DNA of 64,000 nucleotides from Prolixibacteraceae bacterium (GTDB lineage: Bacteria > Bacteroidota > Bacteroidia > Bacteroidales > Prolixibacteraceae): positions 1 to 64,000 of the forward strand of contig JABGRN010000003.1 in assembly GCA_018648265.1 (NCBI GenBank), given 5' to 3'. Shown piece after piece: positions 1 to 8,718 of the stretch (position 1 is the first letter of the stretch; each line of letters opens with the position of its first letter). The notes below the pieces were generated by a model. The model was not told the origin of the DNA. It did no database searches and was given only the letters and a program-made list of their open reading frames with translations. The translations under genes and the position numbers were made by a program.

Positions 1-132
1 GATTACAGGTAGTTGCATGAATATGTCATTAGCAACTTGTTTCAGGATCTTAAAAAGAAGATCTGTCATTGGAAATTAACAAGAAATCTGCTTACTGAAA
101 AGACTTCTCGTTTGGTAGGAGTAACATTTAAT

Positions 133-891
133 TCAAAGTCGATAAACTTCCGTCGCTTCAAACCGGGTTGCAACTTTAACCTCAAATTTGGAACTTAAAG
201 AATCCATTCTTTTTAAAGCAATTTCAGGAGAATTGTTTTCTTTTGAAATATGGCTTAGAAAAACACACTGCAAATTTTTACTGGCATGGTTGTCCAATAA
301 ATCAAATGCCTGGTCGTTAGATAAATGCCCATTTTCGGAAGCAACCCGTTTTTTCAGAAAATATGGATAACGACCTTCCCAAAGCATTTTTTCGTCGTAA
401 TTTGCTTCCAGAAAAAGGCCATCGCATTCATTTAAATGAGATTTTACATTCTCACAAGGTTCGCCAATATCTGTAAAAACACCCACGTTTTTTCTGTTGT
501 ATTCAACTCTAAAAGAGCAAGGTTCCGATGCATCATGATTTTTTAAAAACGAAAAAACTGTAAAATTCCCAATTTGTATTTGTTGCCCGGGTTCAAATAT
601 TTTTGGATAATCGGGACGTAAATTTTTGTACGCGCCATTGTTTGTTTTTGCAGTTAGGTAAATAGGAATTTGCAGCTTTTTACTAACTCCCCGAACTCCT
701 CGCATGTGGTCGCTGTGTTCGTGGCTTACAAAAGCAGCCTTTAATTTTGCAGGATTTAAATTCCGTTCTTTCATGCGCAAAATAATCTGCTTCGCCGATA
801 TTCCTGCATCAATTAAAATGGCATCTTTTTCATTTCCAATGTAATAGCAATTTCCGTTACTTCCCGATGCAATGGCACAGATTTCAAGCAT
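133..891 (-). CDS. WalJ/YycJ-like MBL-fold metallo-hydrolase
   Basis: A 252-aa cytoplasmic protein of the metallo-beta-lactamase fold. The metal-binding signature HEHSDH lies at residues 57-62, and the N-terminus (LEICAIASGSNGNCYYIG, then ILIDAG) matches the YycJ/WalJ group of MBL hydrolases, whose length is about 250-270 aa. Family members are proposed to act on nucleic acids or cell-wall/replication coordination; the substrate here cannot be read from sequence. It has no signal peptide. The ATG at 891 begins exactly at the conserved hydrophobic strand, so the start looks right. It stands alone, divergent from the AAA ATPase downstream in coordinate order, with about 130 bp between them. Confidence 0.85.
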   Translation of the reverse strand: MLEICAIASGSNGNCYYIGNEKDAILIDAGISAKQIILRMKERNLNPAKLKAAFVSHEHSDHMRGVRGVSKKLQIPIYLTAKTNNGAYKNLRPDYPKIFEPGQQIQIGNFTVFSFLKNHDASEPCSFRVEYNRKNVGVFTDIGEPCENVKSHLNECDGLFLEANYDEKMLWEGRYPYFLKKRVASENGHLSNDQAFDLLDNHASKNLQCVFLSHISKENNSPEIALKRMDSLSSKFEVKVATRFEATEVYRL

Positions 892-981
892 ATTTTTTTT
901 ATATTTTTTGCGGAACGAAAATAATTATTTTTTAATGAAGTTTCGTTAAAACTATTAAAAATGCTTTTCGTCGTATGTAAT

Positions 982-1020
982 CGACAAAAAGCAGTATATT
1001 TGTCGATTATAAACGACAAA
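982..1020 (+). promoter_or_regulatory. Promoter with overlapping inverted-repeat operator for the AAA ATPase
   Basis: A Bacteroidota -7 element TATATTTG (TAnnTTTG) lies at 995-1002. It overlaps the left half of an inverted repeat TTTGTCG (999-1005) / CGACAAA (1014-1020), and another CGACAAA lies at 982-988. The right half ends one base before the ATG at 1022, so the transcript leader would be a few nucleotides or absent. I saw no good -33 TTG at the usual spacing. A repressor bound here would block initiation; autoregulation is inference. Confidence 0.6.
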
Positions 1021-1021
1021 C

Positions 1022-2146
1022 ATGATAAAACGTCAAATTGAAAACATTGTCTCATCCAGATTTTTCACAGGAAAAACATTGGTATTATTAGGTGCGAGGC
1101 AAGTTGGTAAAACTACATTGTTAAAACAAATTGCTATATCGCTGGAAAAAGAAGTGATTTGGTTAAATGCCGACAATCCGGAAGACAGACTTTTATTGAG
1201 TTCATTAAATGCTTCGAGGGCAAAAGAGATATTTCCAACTGGATCGGTTGTATTTATCGATGAAGCGCAAAGAATTGAAAACTCTGGGTTGACCCTCAAA
1301 ATAATACATGATAACTGCGATGGGATTCAATTAGTGGCAACGGGTTCCAGTTCATTTGAATTGACTGATAAATTGAAAGAAACAATGACTGGAAGAAAAT
1401 CGATTTTCACTCTTTTTCCCATCTCTTTTAATGAATTACTAAATCACACAAATTATCTTGAAACCCTACGGACACTAGAATCCAGAATGGTTTTTGGTTC
1501 TTATCCCGAAATTATAAATCATCCGGGGCGCGAAATTGAGGTGCTGACAGAGTTAATTTCTGATTATTTGTACAAGGATGTTTTTGCCTTAAAAGACGTA
1601 AGAAAACCAGATGCAATTGAAAATTTATTGAAAGCTTTGGCTTTCCAGATAGGAAGTCAGGTTTCTTTTCGTGAGCTTTCACAAATTATAGGAATTGATA
1701 AAGAAACTGTTGAAAGATATATTTATCTGTTAGAGGAGGCGTTTGTAATTTTTAGGATTGGATCTTTTTCCAGAAACCTCAGAAACGAACTAAAGTTTTC
1801 GAAAAAGATATATTTTGTTGATAACGGTATCAGAAATGCTTTGATAAACCGGTTTTCTCCCTTAGGTATCCGTGATGATGTGGGTGCGCTTTGGGAAAAT
1901 TATCTTATTTCGGAGCGAAGGAAAAAAAATGAATACAAAAGGTTATACCGTTTAAATTATTTTTGGAGAACCAGACAACAACAAGAAATAGACTACATTG
2001 AAGAATACGATGGTCGGATAAATGCGTATGAATTTAAATGGAAAGCAAAACAGAAAATTAAAATTCCGGTTACTTTTACTAAAGCTTATCCAAACGCTGA
2101 AGTCCATATTATATCGAGTGAGAATTATATGGATTTTCTAAAATAG
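1022..2146 (+). CDS. AAA+ ATPase with DUF4143 domain
   Basis: A 374-aa protein of the ATP-binding/DUF4143 family. The P-loop GARQVGKTT is at residues 24-32, and a Walker B strand VVFIDEAQ follows at about 75-83. The middle part has a winged-helix-like stretch (SFRELSQIIGIDKETVERYIYLL), and the C-terminal part has the DUF4143 nuclease-like pattern ending in IDYIEEYDGRINAYEFKWK, which resembles a degenerate PD-(D/E)xK core. These ATPases are abundant accessory genes in Bacteroidota, and their biological role is unsettled. The gene is monocistronic, complete in length, and has an inverted repeat over its promoter, which suggests it regulates itself or belongs to a selfish or stress-linked locus. 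Confidence 0.85.
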   Translation: MIKRQIENIVSSRFFTGKTLVLLGARQVGKTTLLKQIAISLEKEVIWLNADNPEDRLLLSSLNASRAKEIFPTGSVVFIDEAQRIENSGLTLKIIHDNCDGIQLVATGSSSFELTDKLKETMTGRKSIFTLFPISFNELLNHTNYLETLRTLESRMVFGSYPEIINHPGREIEVLTELISDYLYKDVFALKDVRKPDAIENLLKALAFQIGSQVSFRELSQIIGIDKETVERYIYLLEEAFVIFRIGSFSRNLRNELKFSKKIYFVDNGIRNALINRFSPLGIRDDVGALWENYLISERRKKNEYKRLYRLNYFWRTRQQQEIDYIEEYDGRINAYEFKWKAKQKIKIPVTFTKAYPNAEVHIISSENYMDFLK

Positions 2147-2154
2147 TTATCTTT

Positions 2155-3195
2155 TTACAAATATCTTTTTGGTGCAAAATAACTTCGCCAGAAATTAAAT
2201 CGGGTTAACGAAGTAAACGTAATTAGCCAGTTAATAAACCTGAACTTCATTAAAAAGTGCAAAATCCGGTAGCTGAAAAAAACAATTGGTAATCCGGTAA
2301 TTGCCATGGCCAGATAGAATATTAAATCAAAATTCTGTGCGAAAAAATTGGCATCATGTGCCAGCCATCTTGCAATCCAAAGAGGGACAGCAGAAAATAC
2401 CAGCCACCAAATTATCAGAACAAAAAGGTGCGGTGTTTGAATTGCTTTTTGCGGACATCGATTCATGCAATGCATACAACTTTCGCATTTATTTGTCCAA
2501 AACGGGCGGCCGTATTTTTGGATTATTGCATTTAAAGGGCACTCATTTTCGCATATCCGACAATTGTTGCAATTACTATCAGCAATAAATGCTTTTGATA
2601 ATACAAACCTGCCGTAAAAGTAATATGCCAGCCCAATTGGACTTATTAATAAATCGATTGGCAGCGATATTAATCCTCTGTATATTTTCTTGCCTGATAA
2701 TATTTTACCAGCAAATTTCTGTGTAATTATTTCACATCTATTAAAAATTGAATCTACTACTTTCCCTTTTAATCCCGGGTGAACAGAAATCCAGTTCGAA
2801 GGCAAATCCATGGGTTGAAACCCTACAATTTTGTATCCTTTTATTTTTAAAATATGAGCAGGCAAAAGTTGAGCAAGCCCACTTAATCCGGGTGTGAAAA
2901 TTTTGGAGATCTTCATTCCGGCGCGGGTATTCAACAAAAAAATATTGTTTCTTGCTTTTGGGAATTTTAACAGGAAATCTATTACGATTGGTGGCGCATT
3001 AAAACCATGAGTTGGATAACAAAATCCAATTAAAATATTTTTTGAAATATCTTCTTTTTTAAATGAAAGCGATGGTGTTATTTTTCTGATTTCAACCGAA
3101 ATGTTTTGGTTTGTTGCAACCCCGGCAATCCAATTTGAAACAGCCAGTGCATTTCCAGTTCCGGTAAAATAGTAGATTATCAGCTTGTCGTACAT
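2155..3195 (-). CDS. EFR1-type flavodoxin/2x[4Fe-4S] ferredoxin membrane protein
   Basis: A 346-aa fusion of an N-terminal flavodoxin-like domain (FMN phosphate loop in YYFTGTGNA at residues 9-17) with a bacterial ferredoxin module. Two CxxCxxCxxxC clusters are seen, C209/C212/C215/C219 and C237/C240/C243/C247, and two hydrophobic helices follow (about 256-279 and 290-312), so it probably sits at the inner membrane. The layout matches the EFR1 family ferrodoxins, electron carriers of unknown partner. It converges on the AAA ATPase gene with only 8 bp between stop codons. Confidence 0.85.
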   Translation of the reverse strand: MYDKLIIYYFTGTGNALAVSNWIAGVATNQNISVEIRKITPSLSFKKEDISKNILIGFCYPTHGFNAPPIVIDFLLKFPKARNNIFLLNTRAGMKISKIFTPGLSGLAQLLPAHILKIKGYKIVGFQPMDLPSNWISVHPGLKGKVVDSIFNRCEIITQKFAGKILSGKKIYRGLISLPIDLLISPIGLAYYFYGRFVLSKAFIADSNCNNCRICENECPLNAIIQKYGRPFWTNKCESCMHCMNRCPQKAIQTPHLFVLIIWWLVFSAVPLWIARWLAHDANFFAQNFDLIFYLAMAITGLPIVFFSYRILHFLMKFRFINWLITFTSLTRFNFWRSYFAPKRYL

Positions 3196-3268
3196 TCCCT
3201 TTATATTATCAATCAGAAATTTACGAAAAGCTGGTGATAAAAGTAGCCAGTTTATAATGTTTTCTTGT

Positions 3269-3300
3269 TTCCTCCCTTTTGGGGAGGTTAGGAGGGGCTT
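3269..3300. repeat. Short intergenic hairpin with CTCCC/GGGAG arms
   Basis: A CCTCCC / GGGAGG inverted repeat separated by a few T residues, followed by AGGAGGGG, sits between the EFR1 ferredoxin and the purF-like gene. A similar CTCC-type hairpin occurs after sucD and again near 36757. It may act as a bidirectional terminator; it has no cargo. Confidence 0.5.
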
Positions 3301-3311
3301 CTTCTAACTTC

Positions 3312-4718
3312 TTAAAAATGGCTCGATCCGTCCCAGCAATGTGTACAAAGTTTTTCTTTAGGTAATCCAATTGCTTCAACCAGGTCACTAAGTTTCTGAA
3401 ATTTTAACGATGTTAAACCGAGGTTTTTTCTAATCCTTTCCACCATTTTTTTGTATTCATCAGCATCAGGATCAGAGTATTTTTTTAAGTCAACATCTTC
3501 TGTTCCTTCCAATTGACGGATTGCAGTTCGCGTAGCTAATTCCAATGTTTTTCTTGAACGTGAAAAATTCAGATAATCGCAAGAATAAGTTAGCGGCGGG
3601 CAGGCAATTCGCATGTGTATTTCTTTAATTCCTTCAGCTTGCAAATTGCGCGAATTGTCTTTTAACTGTGTTCCACGAACAATTGAATCGTCAAGAAAAA
3701 TTACACGTTTATCTTTTATTAGCGCAGGATTTGGAATGAGTTTCATTTTGGCAACCAAGTCGCGCATGTTTTGGTTTTGTGGCATAAAACTTCGTGGCCA
3801 GGTAGGAGTATATTTTGCATATGGACGAGTATATGGGATTTTTCTCTCGTTGCTGTAGCCAATTGCATGACCAACTCCCGAATCCGGAATTCCGGCAACA
3901 AAGTCGGCTTCCACATCATCGTTTTTTGCCAAAGCAGCTCCGCACCGATAACGCGATTCATCAACATTAATTCCTTCGTAATACGAGGGTGGATAACCAT
4001 AATAAACCCATAGGAATGCACAAATTTGCATCTTTTTGTTTGGTTCTCGCATTTGGACAATCCCGTCAGCAGTAATCCTAACAATTTCGCCCGGGCCGAT
4101 GTAACTGTCTATTTTAAACTTCAAATTTGCAAAAGCACAACTTTCCGAAGCAACTGCAAACCCATCTCCATTTTTACCAATTACAACTGGTGTCCGCCCT
4201 AATTTGTCTCGGGCAGCAATAATCTCTTTTTCGGTGAGGATTAAAATTGAACAAGACCCTTTTATTTTATTGTAAACATTTTCAATTCCTGAGACAAAAT
4301 CATGACCTTCAGCAATTAACATGGCAACCAACTCTGTTGGGTTTACACTTCCCTGGCTGGTTTCCGAAAAGGTACGATGTTTTTTTAGAAATTCTGATTC
4401 TAGTTCATTGGCATTATTTATTTTACTGACAGTTGATATGGCAAATTTTCCCAGATGCGAATTAGCAACAATTGGTTGTGCTTCGTTATCACTAATTATT
4501 CCAATACCACTATTCCCTTGAAATGTTTTAATATCATTTTCAAATTTACTCCTGAAATAACCGTCTTCGAGACTGTGGATGGCGCGTTGAAATCCATCGC
4601 CTTTATTAAAAAATGCCATTCCCGCCCTTTTTGTTCCAAGGTGCGAATGGTAATCGGTTCCATAAAATACATTGGTAACACAGTCAGTTTTTGAGATACT
4701 GCCAAAGAATCCGCTCAT
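3312..4718 (-). CDS. Amidophosphoribosyltransferase-like protein (PurF family) without Cys nucleophile
   Basis: A 468-aa PurF-family protein: an N-terminal Ntn-type glutamine amidotransferase domain followed by a phosphoribosyltransferase domain with the PRPP loop VIFLDDSIVRGTQ (about residues 345-357). Canonical PurF begins Met-Cys-Gly, and the Cys becomes the catalytic N-terminus. Here the start reads ATG AGC GGA, Met-Ser-Gly-Phe-Phe-Gly, so the nucleophile is Ser. The rest of the glutaminase domain looks intact (GTKRAGM, the NSHLGKFA strand). The C-terminus ends in CTHCWDGSSHF. From memory, other Bacteroidota carry PurF paralogues that also start MSGFFG; I could not check this. It may use free ammonia or do something other than the first step of purine synthesis. 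Confidence 0.75.
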   Translation of the reverse strand: MSGFFGSISKTDCVTNVFYGTDYHSHLGTKRAGMAFFNKGDGFQRAIHSLEDGYFRSKFENDIKTFQGNSGIGIISDNEAQPIVANSHLGKFAISTVSKINNANELESEFLKKHRTFSETSQGSVNPTELVAMLIAEGHDFVSGIENVYNKIKGSCSILILTEKEIIAARDKLGRTPVVIGKNGDGFAVASESCAFANLKFKIDSYIGPGEIVRITADGIVQMREPNKKMQICAFLWVYYGYPPSYYEGINVDESRYRCGAALAKNDDVEADFVAGIPDSGVGHAIGYSNERKIPYTRPYAKYTPTWPRSFMPQNQNMRDLVAKMKLIPNPALIKDKRVIFLDDSIVRGTQLKDNSRNLQAEGIKEIHMRIACPPLTYSCDYLNFSRSRKTLELATRTAIRQLEGTEDVDLKKYSDPDADEYKKMVERIRKNLGLTSLKFQKLSDLVEAIGLPKEKLCTHCWDGSSHF

Positions 4719-5164
4719 TGGTTTAATTTTTTGGGTTTTGTTGAAAATAAAAGCTGAAAATTATTGGTTTTTTTCTTTTAAATGAGGATTCCCGGCTAAA
4801 CGTTATTAACAAACTGTAAACACGAGAAAGAGAAATGACCTAAACCACAAGAGATTGAAAATTCCATGGCTTAGGATTACGAAGGAAACCGTTATAGTAA
4901 GCACCAAAAGTCAAACTACAAATATCAAATAATACTCAATGTTCAAAATACTAAAATCCCAAACTGTTCATAAAGATATTCTCAATTAATTAGATGTAAA
5001 TTTTGGAATTTGAATATTGCAGTTTGTAATTTATTTGTGATTTGTTAATTGATATTTGTGATTTTAGTTTGAAAGTTTTATAGAAACTAAAGTAGCTGCA
5101 AAGAAGTTGCAGGTTTTCAACCAAAATTTAGGATAACGAAATCATATGAATAAAAACCTTGTTA
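4719..5164. other. Gene-free region containing a cargo-free inverted low-complexity element
   Basis: No convincing gene. The stretch 4912-5071 is a nested set of inverted repeats: CAAACTA (4912-4918) with TAGTTTG (5065-5071), ACAAATATCAA (4918-4928) with TTGATATTTGT (5049-5059), and CAAACTG (4960-4966) with CAGTTTG (5020-5026). It would form one long imperfect hairpin. The same word family recurs near 62397-62493. Confidence 0.6.
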
Positions 5165-5713
5165 TTATTTCACCAGTTTCGAAATTGTCCTGAATTCATT
5201 ATCGCTGGATGTTCGTGTCAACTCAAACAAAATCGATTCATAAGAAGTCATCATAATTCCTTCGTGGCGAAAACGTTCTTTTGTCAATTCAATATTTTCT
5301 TTTGTTCGCGACGAAACGCAGTCCATAACAACAATTGGATTAAATCCGGCATCTTTTAAATCAACAGCCGTCTGAAGCACACAAACATGCGATTCAATTC
5401 CGCAAATAATTATATTTTTTGCATTTAGCTTTTCAATTTTTTGTGTGAAAGCAGATTCGTCGCAGCAACTAAAATCACGTTTTTCAATAAAACTGAAATC
5501 AGGAATTAATAATTTAATTTCAGGAATAGTTTCACCCAGTCCTTTTGTGTATTGTTGCGAAACCAATTGTGGAATGTTTAATTCTGATAGACCACGAATC
5601 AAGATTTTGCAATTATTTAACAATTTCTCCTTTTCATACATTACAGGAAACAAACGTTCCTGAATATCAATTATTTACCCAATTGTATTTTCTTTTGTAA
5701 TTCTCATACTCAT
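5165..5713 (-). pseudogene. Isochorismatase-family cysteine hydrolase interrupted by an in-frame TAA
   Basis: Reading from the ATG at 5713 (or the second ATG at 5707) gives MSMRITKENTIG, then TAA at 5677-5675, then IIDIQERLFPVMYEK and on without a further stop to 5165. The family expects a residue such as Leu at the stop; TTA to TAA is a single change. The DIQ aspartate just after the stop is the first member of the Asp-Lys-Cys catalytic triad, and the later parts (Lys in IEKRDF, Cys in GIESHVCVLQT) are present. An internal start (TTG at 5653 or the ATG that follows) would make a protein lacking this Asp, so the gene is most likely inactive unless the stop is read through. It has about 180 codons, the usual family length. 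Confidence 0.85.
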
Positions 5714-5765
5714 TTTATTTTTAGTTTGCAGAGAAAACTACTGAATATTCTATGCAGAAAACTGT

Positions 5766-6383
5766 TCATTGAGACTGCGACTGTTTTGCCTGCAACCTCG
5801 ATTTATCTCCCAAATAACCTCCGTGGTGGCGTTTTGCATAATCTTCGGAGGTAAACCTTATTTTTTCCATTAACGAAACTACCAGCGCGTCGCCAATTAC
5901 AGTCATTACCGTAGTAGAAGTTGTTGGCGACAATCCCAGCGGGCAGACTTCTTTTGGGTTTCCGGTGTAAACAAAAGCATCGGCATTTTTTGCCAAAATC
6001 CCTTCCGGATTTCCTGAAATAACAATTAATGGAAGTCCGGGATGAAGGTTTTCTGCTAATTCAACCAACTCAATAATTTCTCGTGTTTTTCCTGAATTTG
6101 AAATCAGCAATAAAACATCGTTTTCTTGAACAACTCCCAGGTCGCCATGTTGCGAATCGCTGGGGTGCAAAAAAACTGCCGGTGTTCCGGTCGAACTAAA
6201 TGTAGTTGCAATATTTAAGGCTATTTGTCCGGCTTTTCCCATTCCGCTGGCAACTAATTTCCCTTTTTTCTTGTGAACTTGTCGATAGATTATTTCAATC
6301 GCATTAACAAAACCATCATCAACTGGAATATTTTTTATAGCCTGCGCTTCCTGCTCAATAACTTTCCTGATTGCTTCCTTCAT
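5766..6383 (-). CDS. KpsF/GutQ-type SIS-domain sugar-phosphate isomerase without CBS domains
   Basis: A 205-aa SIS-domain protein with the phosphosugar-binding segments ASGMGKAGQIA (about 45-55) and LLISNSGKTREI (about 91-102). The end has RHHGGYLGDKSR, comparable to the HPAGALGRR motif of D-arabinose-5-phosphate isomerases. KdsD/KpsF proteins are about 320 aa with two C-terminal CBS domains; this one stops at the end of the SIS domain and has a Gln/Ser-rich tail. It probably interconverts phosphosugars, but the substrate is uncertain. It precedes the sucCD promoter on the opposite strand. Confidence 0.75.
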   Translation of the reverse strand: MKEAIRKVIEQEAQAIKNIPVDDGFVNAIEIIYRQVHKKKGKLVASGMGKAGQIALNIATTFSSTGTPAVFLHPSDSQHGDLGVVQENDVLLLISNSGKTREIIELVELAENLHPGLPLIVISGNPEGILAKNADAFVYTGNPKEVCPLGLSPTTSTTVMTVIGDALVVSLMEKIRFTSEDYAKRHHGGYLGDKSRLQAKQSQSQ

Positions 6384-6600
6384 TCAACTTTCTATTTTTT
6401 GCAAAGCTAATTGAAAAAGTTTAGGGTGCTAAAACTTGTGCTGAACTTTTTATATATTTAGATTTGTATTTATTGCTTGCTAACACCACTGAATTTCTGC
6501 CAAATATCATAAAAAAAGGTACGTATTAATAGGTGTAGATATTTAAATATTTGGTACTTTTGGCGAATTATATTTTTACATCTATTTTCAAAAAATAATA
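6384..6600 (+). promoter_or_regulatory. Divergent intergenic region with the sucCD promoter
   Basis: This stretch separates the SIS gene from the sucCD transcription unit. A -7 element TACTTTTG (TAnnTTTG) lies at 6555-6562, which would start transcription about 30 nt before the small ORF at 6601. No -33 TTG is at the best spacing. The 5' half of the gap shows nothing recognisable. Confidence 0.5.
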
Positions 6601-6690
6601 ATGGAACAAACGGGAAATATTAAACTTGCAAAAGAGGTTTATTATGAACGTATGTTTTATCCAGCACGATTGAAATTTAATATTTTATAA
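6601..6690 (+). CDS. Small ORF (29 aa) immediately upstream of sucC, possible leader peptide
   Basis: An ATG at 6601 opens a 29-codon frame, MEQTGNIKLAKEVYYERM and 11 more residues, which stops with TAA at 6688-6690, two nucleotides before the sucC ATG. It lies about 40 nt downstream of a plausible promoter. Translation ending there would bring a ribosome directly onto the sucC start, so coupling is possible. I recognise no homologue, and the peptide could be chance coding. Confidence 0.3.
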   Translation: MEQTGNIKLAKEVYYERMFYPARLKFNIL

Positions 6691-6692
6691 AG

Positions 6693-7826
6693 ATGAAGAT
6701 TCACGAATATCAAGCCCGGGATTTATTTAGGAAGTACGGGATTCCTGTTCCGGATGGTGTAGTTTGCCATTCGGTTGACGAAGTGAAAAAGAAAGTTTCT
6801 GATGAAGACAAACTAAGGGTTGTTAAAGCGCAAGTTCATGTTGGTGGCCGCGGAAAAGCCGGTGGTGTTAAAATTGCCAATACAAAAGCTGAAGTTGTTG
6901 AAAAAGCTGAGAAAATTCTTGGAATGGACATCAAAGGATTGACCGTTGAAAAAATTCTTGTTGCCGATGCTGTTGACATTGAAAAAGAATTTTATGTTGG
7001 TCTGATCAACGACCGGAATACAAAGTCGGTGACTTTGATGGCCAGTGCCGAAGGTGGTGTTGAAATTGAAGAAGTTGCCAAAGTTTCGCCTGAGAAAATT
7101 ATTAAAATGGCAATCGATCCAACCATGGGTTTAATGGATTGGCAAGCCCGTAAAATTGCATTGCAGCTTTTTACAGATCCTAAAGAAGTGCGACAAACAG
7201 CAGCAATTTTGGTGAAATTGTATGAACTTTATGTTGATACTGATTCATCGCTAGCTGAAATTAATCCGCTGGTTTTAACTCCGGATAAAAAAGTTTTGGC
7301 CATTGACGGAAAAATGAATTTCGATGACAACGCTTTGTTCCGCCAACGCGAAATTTTAGAAATGCGCGATGTTTTGGAAGATGAACAAAAAGAAATTGAA
7401 GCTGCTGCAAAAGGACTTTCGTACATTAAATTAGATGGAAATATTGGTTGCATGGTAAACGGTGCCGGACTGGCAATGGCTACCATGGACATGATTAAAT
7501 TGTATGGCGGCGACCCTGCCAACTTCCTCGATATTGGCGGTTCTTCCAATCCGGAAAAAGTTGTTGAAGCGATGAATATTTTGTTAAGCGACAAAAATGT
7601 AAGTGCAGTTATGATTAATATTTTTGGTGGAATTACACGTTGCGATGATGTTGCCCGTGGATTGGTAACCGCACTCGACGAAATAAAAACTGAAATTCCA
7701 ATTGTTATCCGTTTGTCGGGAACAAATGCAAAAGAAGGTTTGGAAATTATAAAGGATTATGGTTTACCAACTGTTGAAACCATGAGTGAAGCTGCAAAAA
7801 AGGCTATTGAATTAAGTAAAAAATAG
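6693..7826 (+). CDS. sucC: Succinate-CoA ligase [ADP-forming] subunit beta
   Basis: A 377-aa protein that starts MKIHEYQARDLFRKYGIPVP, the standard SucC N-terminus, followed by the ATP-grasp domain (KAQVHVGGRGKAGGVK, about 45-60) and the C-terminal ligase-CoA domain (LDIGGSSNPEKV near 285; INIFGGITRCDDVARG). With SucD it converts succinyl-CoA plus ADP/GDP and phosphate to succinate plus NTP in the citric acid cycle. Its length matches the family (about 385-390 aa). sucD follows 6 bp later on the same transcript. Confidence 0.97.
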   Translation: MKIHEYQARDLFRKYGIPVPDGVVCHSVDEVKKKVSDEDKLRVVKAQVHVGGRGKAGGVKIANTKAEVVEKAEKILGMDIKGLTVEKILVADAVDIEKEFYVGLINDRNTKSVTLMASAEGGVEIEEVAKVSPEKIIKMAIDPTMGLMDWQARKIALQLFTDPKEVRQTAAILVKLYELYVDTDSSLAEINPLVLTPDKKVLAIDGKMNFDDNALFRQREILEMRDVLEDEQKEIEAAAKGLSYIKLDGNIGCMVNGAGLAMATMDMIKLYGGDPANFLDIGGSSNPEKVVEAMNILLSDKNVSAVMINIFGGITRCDDVARGLVTALDEIKTEIPIVIRLSGTNAKEGLEIIKDYGLPTVETMSEAAKKAIELSKK

Positions 7827-7832
7827 AAAGTA

Positions 7833-8705
7833 ATGAGCATTTTAATAAATAAGGATACAAAATTAATTGTACAAGGAATCACAGGTCGCGATGGTGCATT
7901 TCATACCAGTAAAATGAAAACTTACGGAACCAACATTGTTGGTGGTATTTCTCCTGGAAAAGGAGGTATTGAAGTTGACGGTATTCCTGTGTTTAATACT
8001 GTTGAAGAAGCCGTAAAAGCTACCGGCGCAAATGCATCTGTAATTTTTGTGCCTGCACCTTTTGCCGGCGATGCAATTATGGAAGCTAGTTTTGCAGGTG
8101 TCGAACTCGTAATTTGTATTACCGAAGGCGTTCCTGTTCAGGACATGATAAAAGTTACTCCGGTTCTAAAACAGAATGGAACTAAAATGATTGGTGCCAA
8201 CTGCCCGGGATTAATTACCGTTGACGAATGTCTGATTGGTATTTTGCCAGGAATGATTTTCAAAAAAGGAAATGTTGGACTAATTTCACGTTCGGGAACA
8301 CTTACTTACGAAGTTGTTGACATGCTTACTCAAAGTGGTTTGGGACAAACAACTTGTGTTGGTATTGGTGGCGATTCAGTTTCGGGATTGTATTTCAAAG
8401 ATTTACTTGAAATGTACGAAAACGACCCGGAAACTGAGGCAGTTGTTTTGATTGGCGAAATTGGTGGCGACGCTGAAGAGCAAGCTGCACAATACATAAA
8501 AGACAACATGACAAAACCGGTGGTTGCATTTATTGCTGGCCAGTCGGCACCTCCCGGAAAACGAATGGGACATGCTGGTGCAATTATTTCGAGTGGTGCA
8601 GGAACTGCCGAAGAGAAAATTAAAGCGTTTGCTGCAGCCGGAGTTCCGGTTGCAAAAGAACCTGGTGAAATTCCCGGGTTGGTAAAAGAAAAATTAGGAT
8701 TGTAA
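7833..8705 (+). CDS. sucD: Succinate-CoA ligase subunit alpha
   Basis: A 290-aa protein, full length for SucD. The CoA-binding Rossmann domain begins [21 protein letters not shown], and the phosphohistidine loop [10 protein letters not shown] (His near residue 247) is present along with [13 protein letters not shown]. It carries the phosphorylated histidine intermediate of the succinyl-CoA synthetase reaction. It sits 6 bp after sucC and ends just before a terminator hairpin, so sucCD is a closed two-gene unit. Confidence 0.97.
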   Translation: MSILINKDTKLIVQGITGRDGAFHTSKMKTYGTNIVGGISPGKGGIEVDGIPVFNTVEEAVKATGANASVIFVPAPFAGDAIMEASFAGVELVICITEGVPVQDMIKVTPVLKQNGTKMIGANCPGLITVDECLIGILPGMIFKKGNVGLISRSGTLTYEVVDMLTQSGLGQTTCVGIGGDSVSGLYFKDLLEMYENDPETEAVVLIGEIGGDAEEQAAQYIKDNMTKPVVAFIAGQSAPPGKRMGHAGAIISSGAGTAEEKIKAFAAAGVPVAKEPGEIPGLVKEKLGL

Positions 8706-8718
8706 GGCCTCTCCCGAA

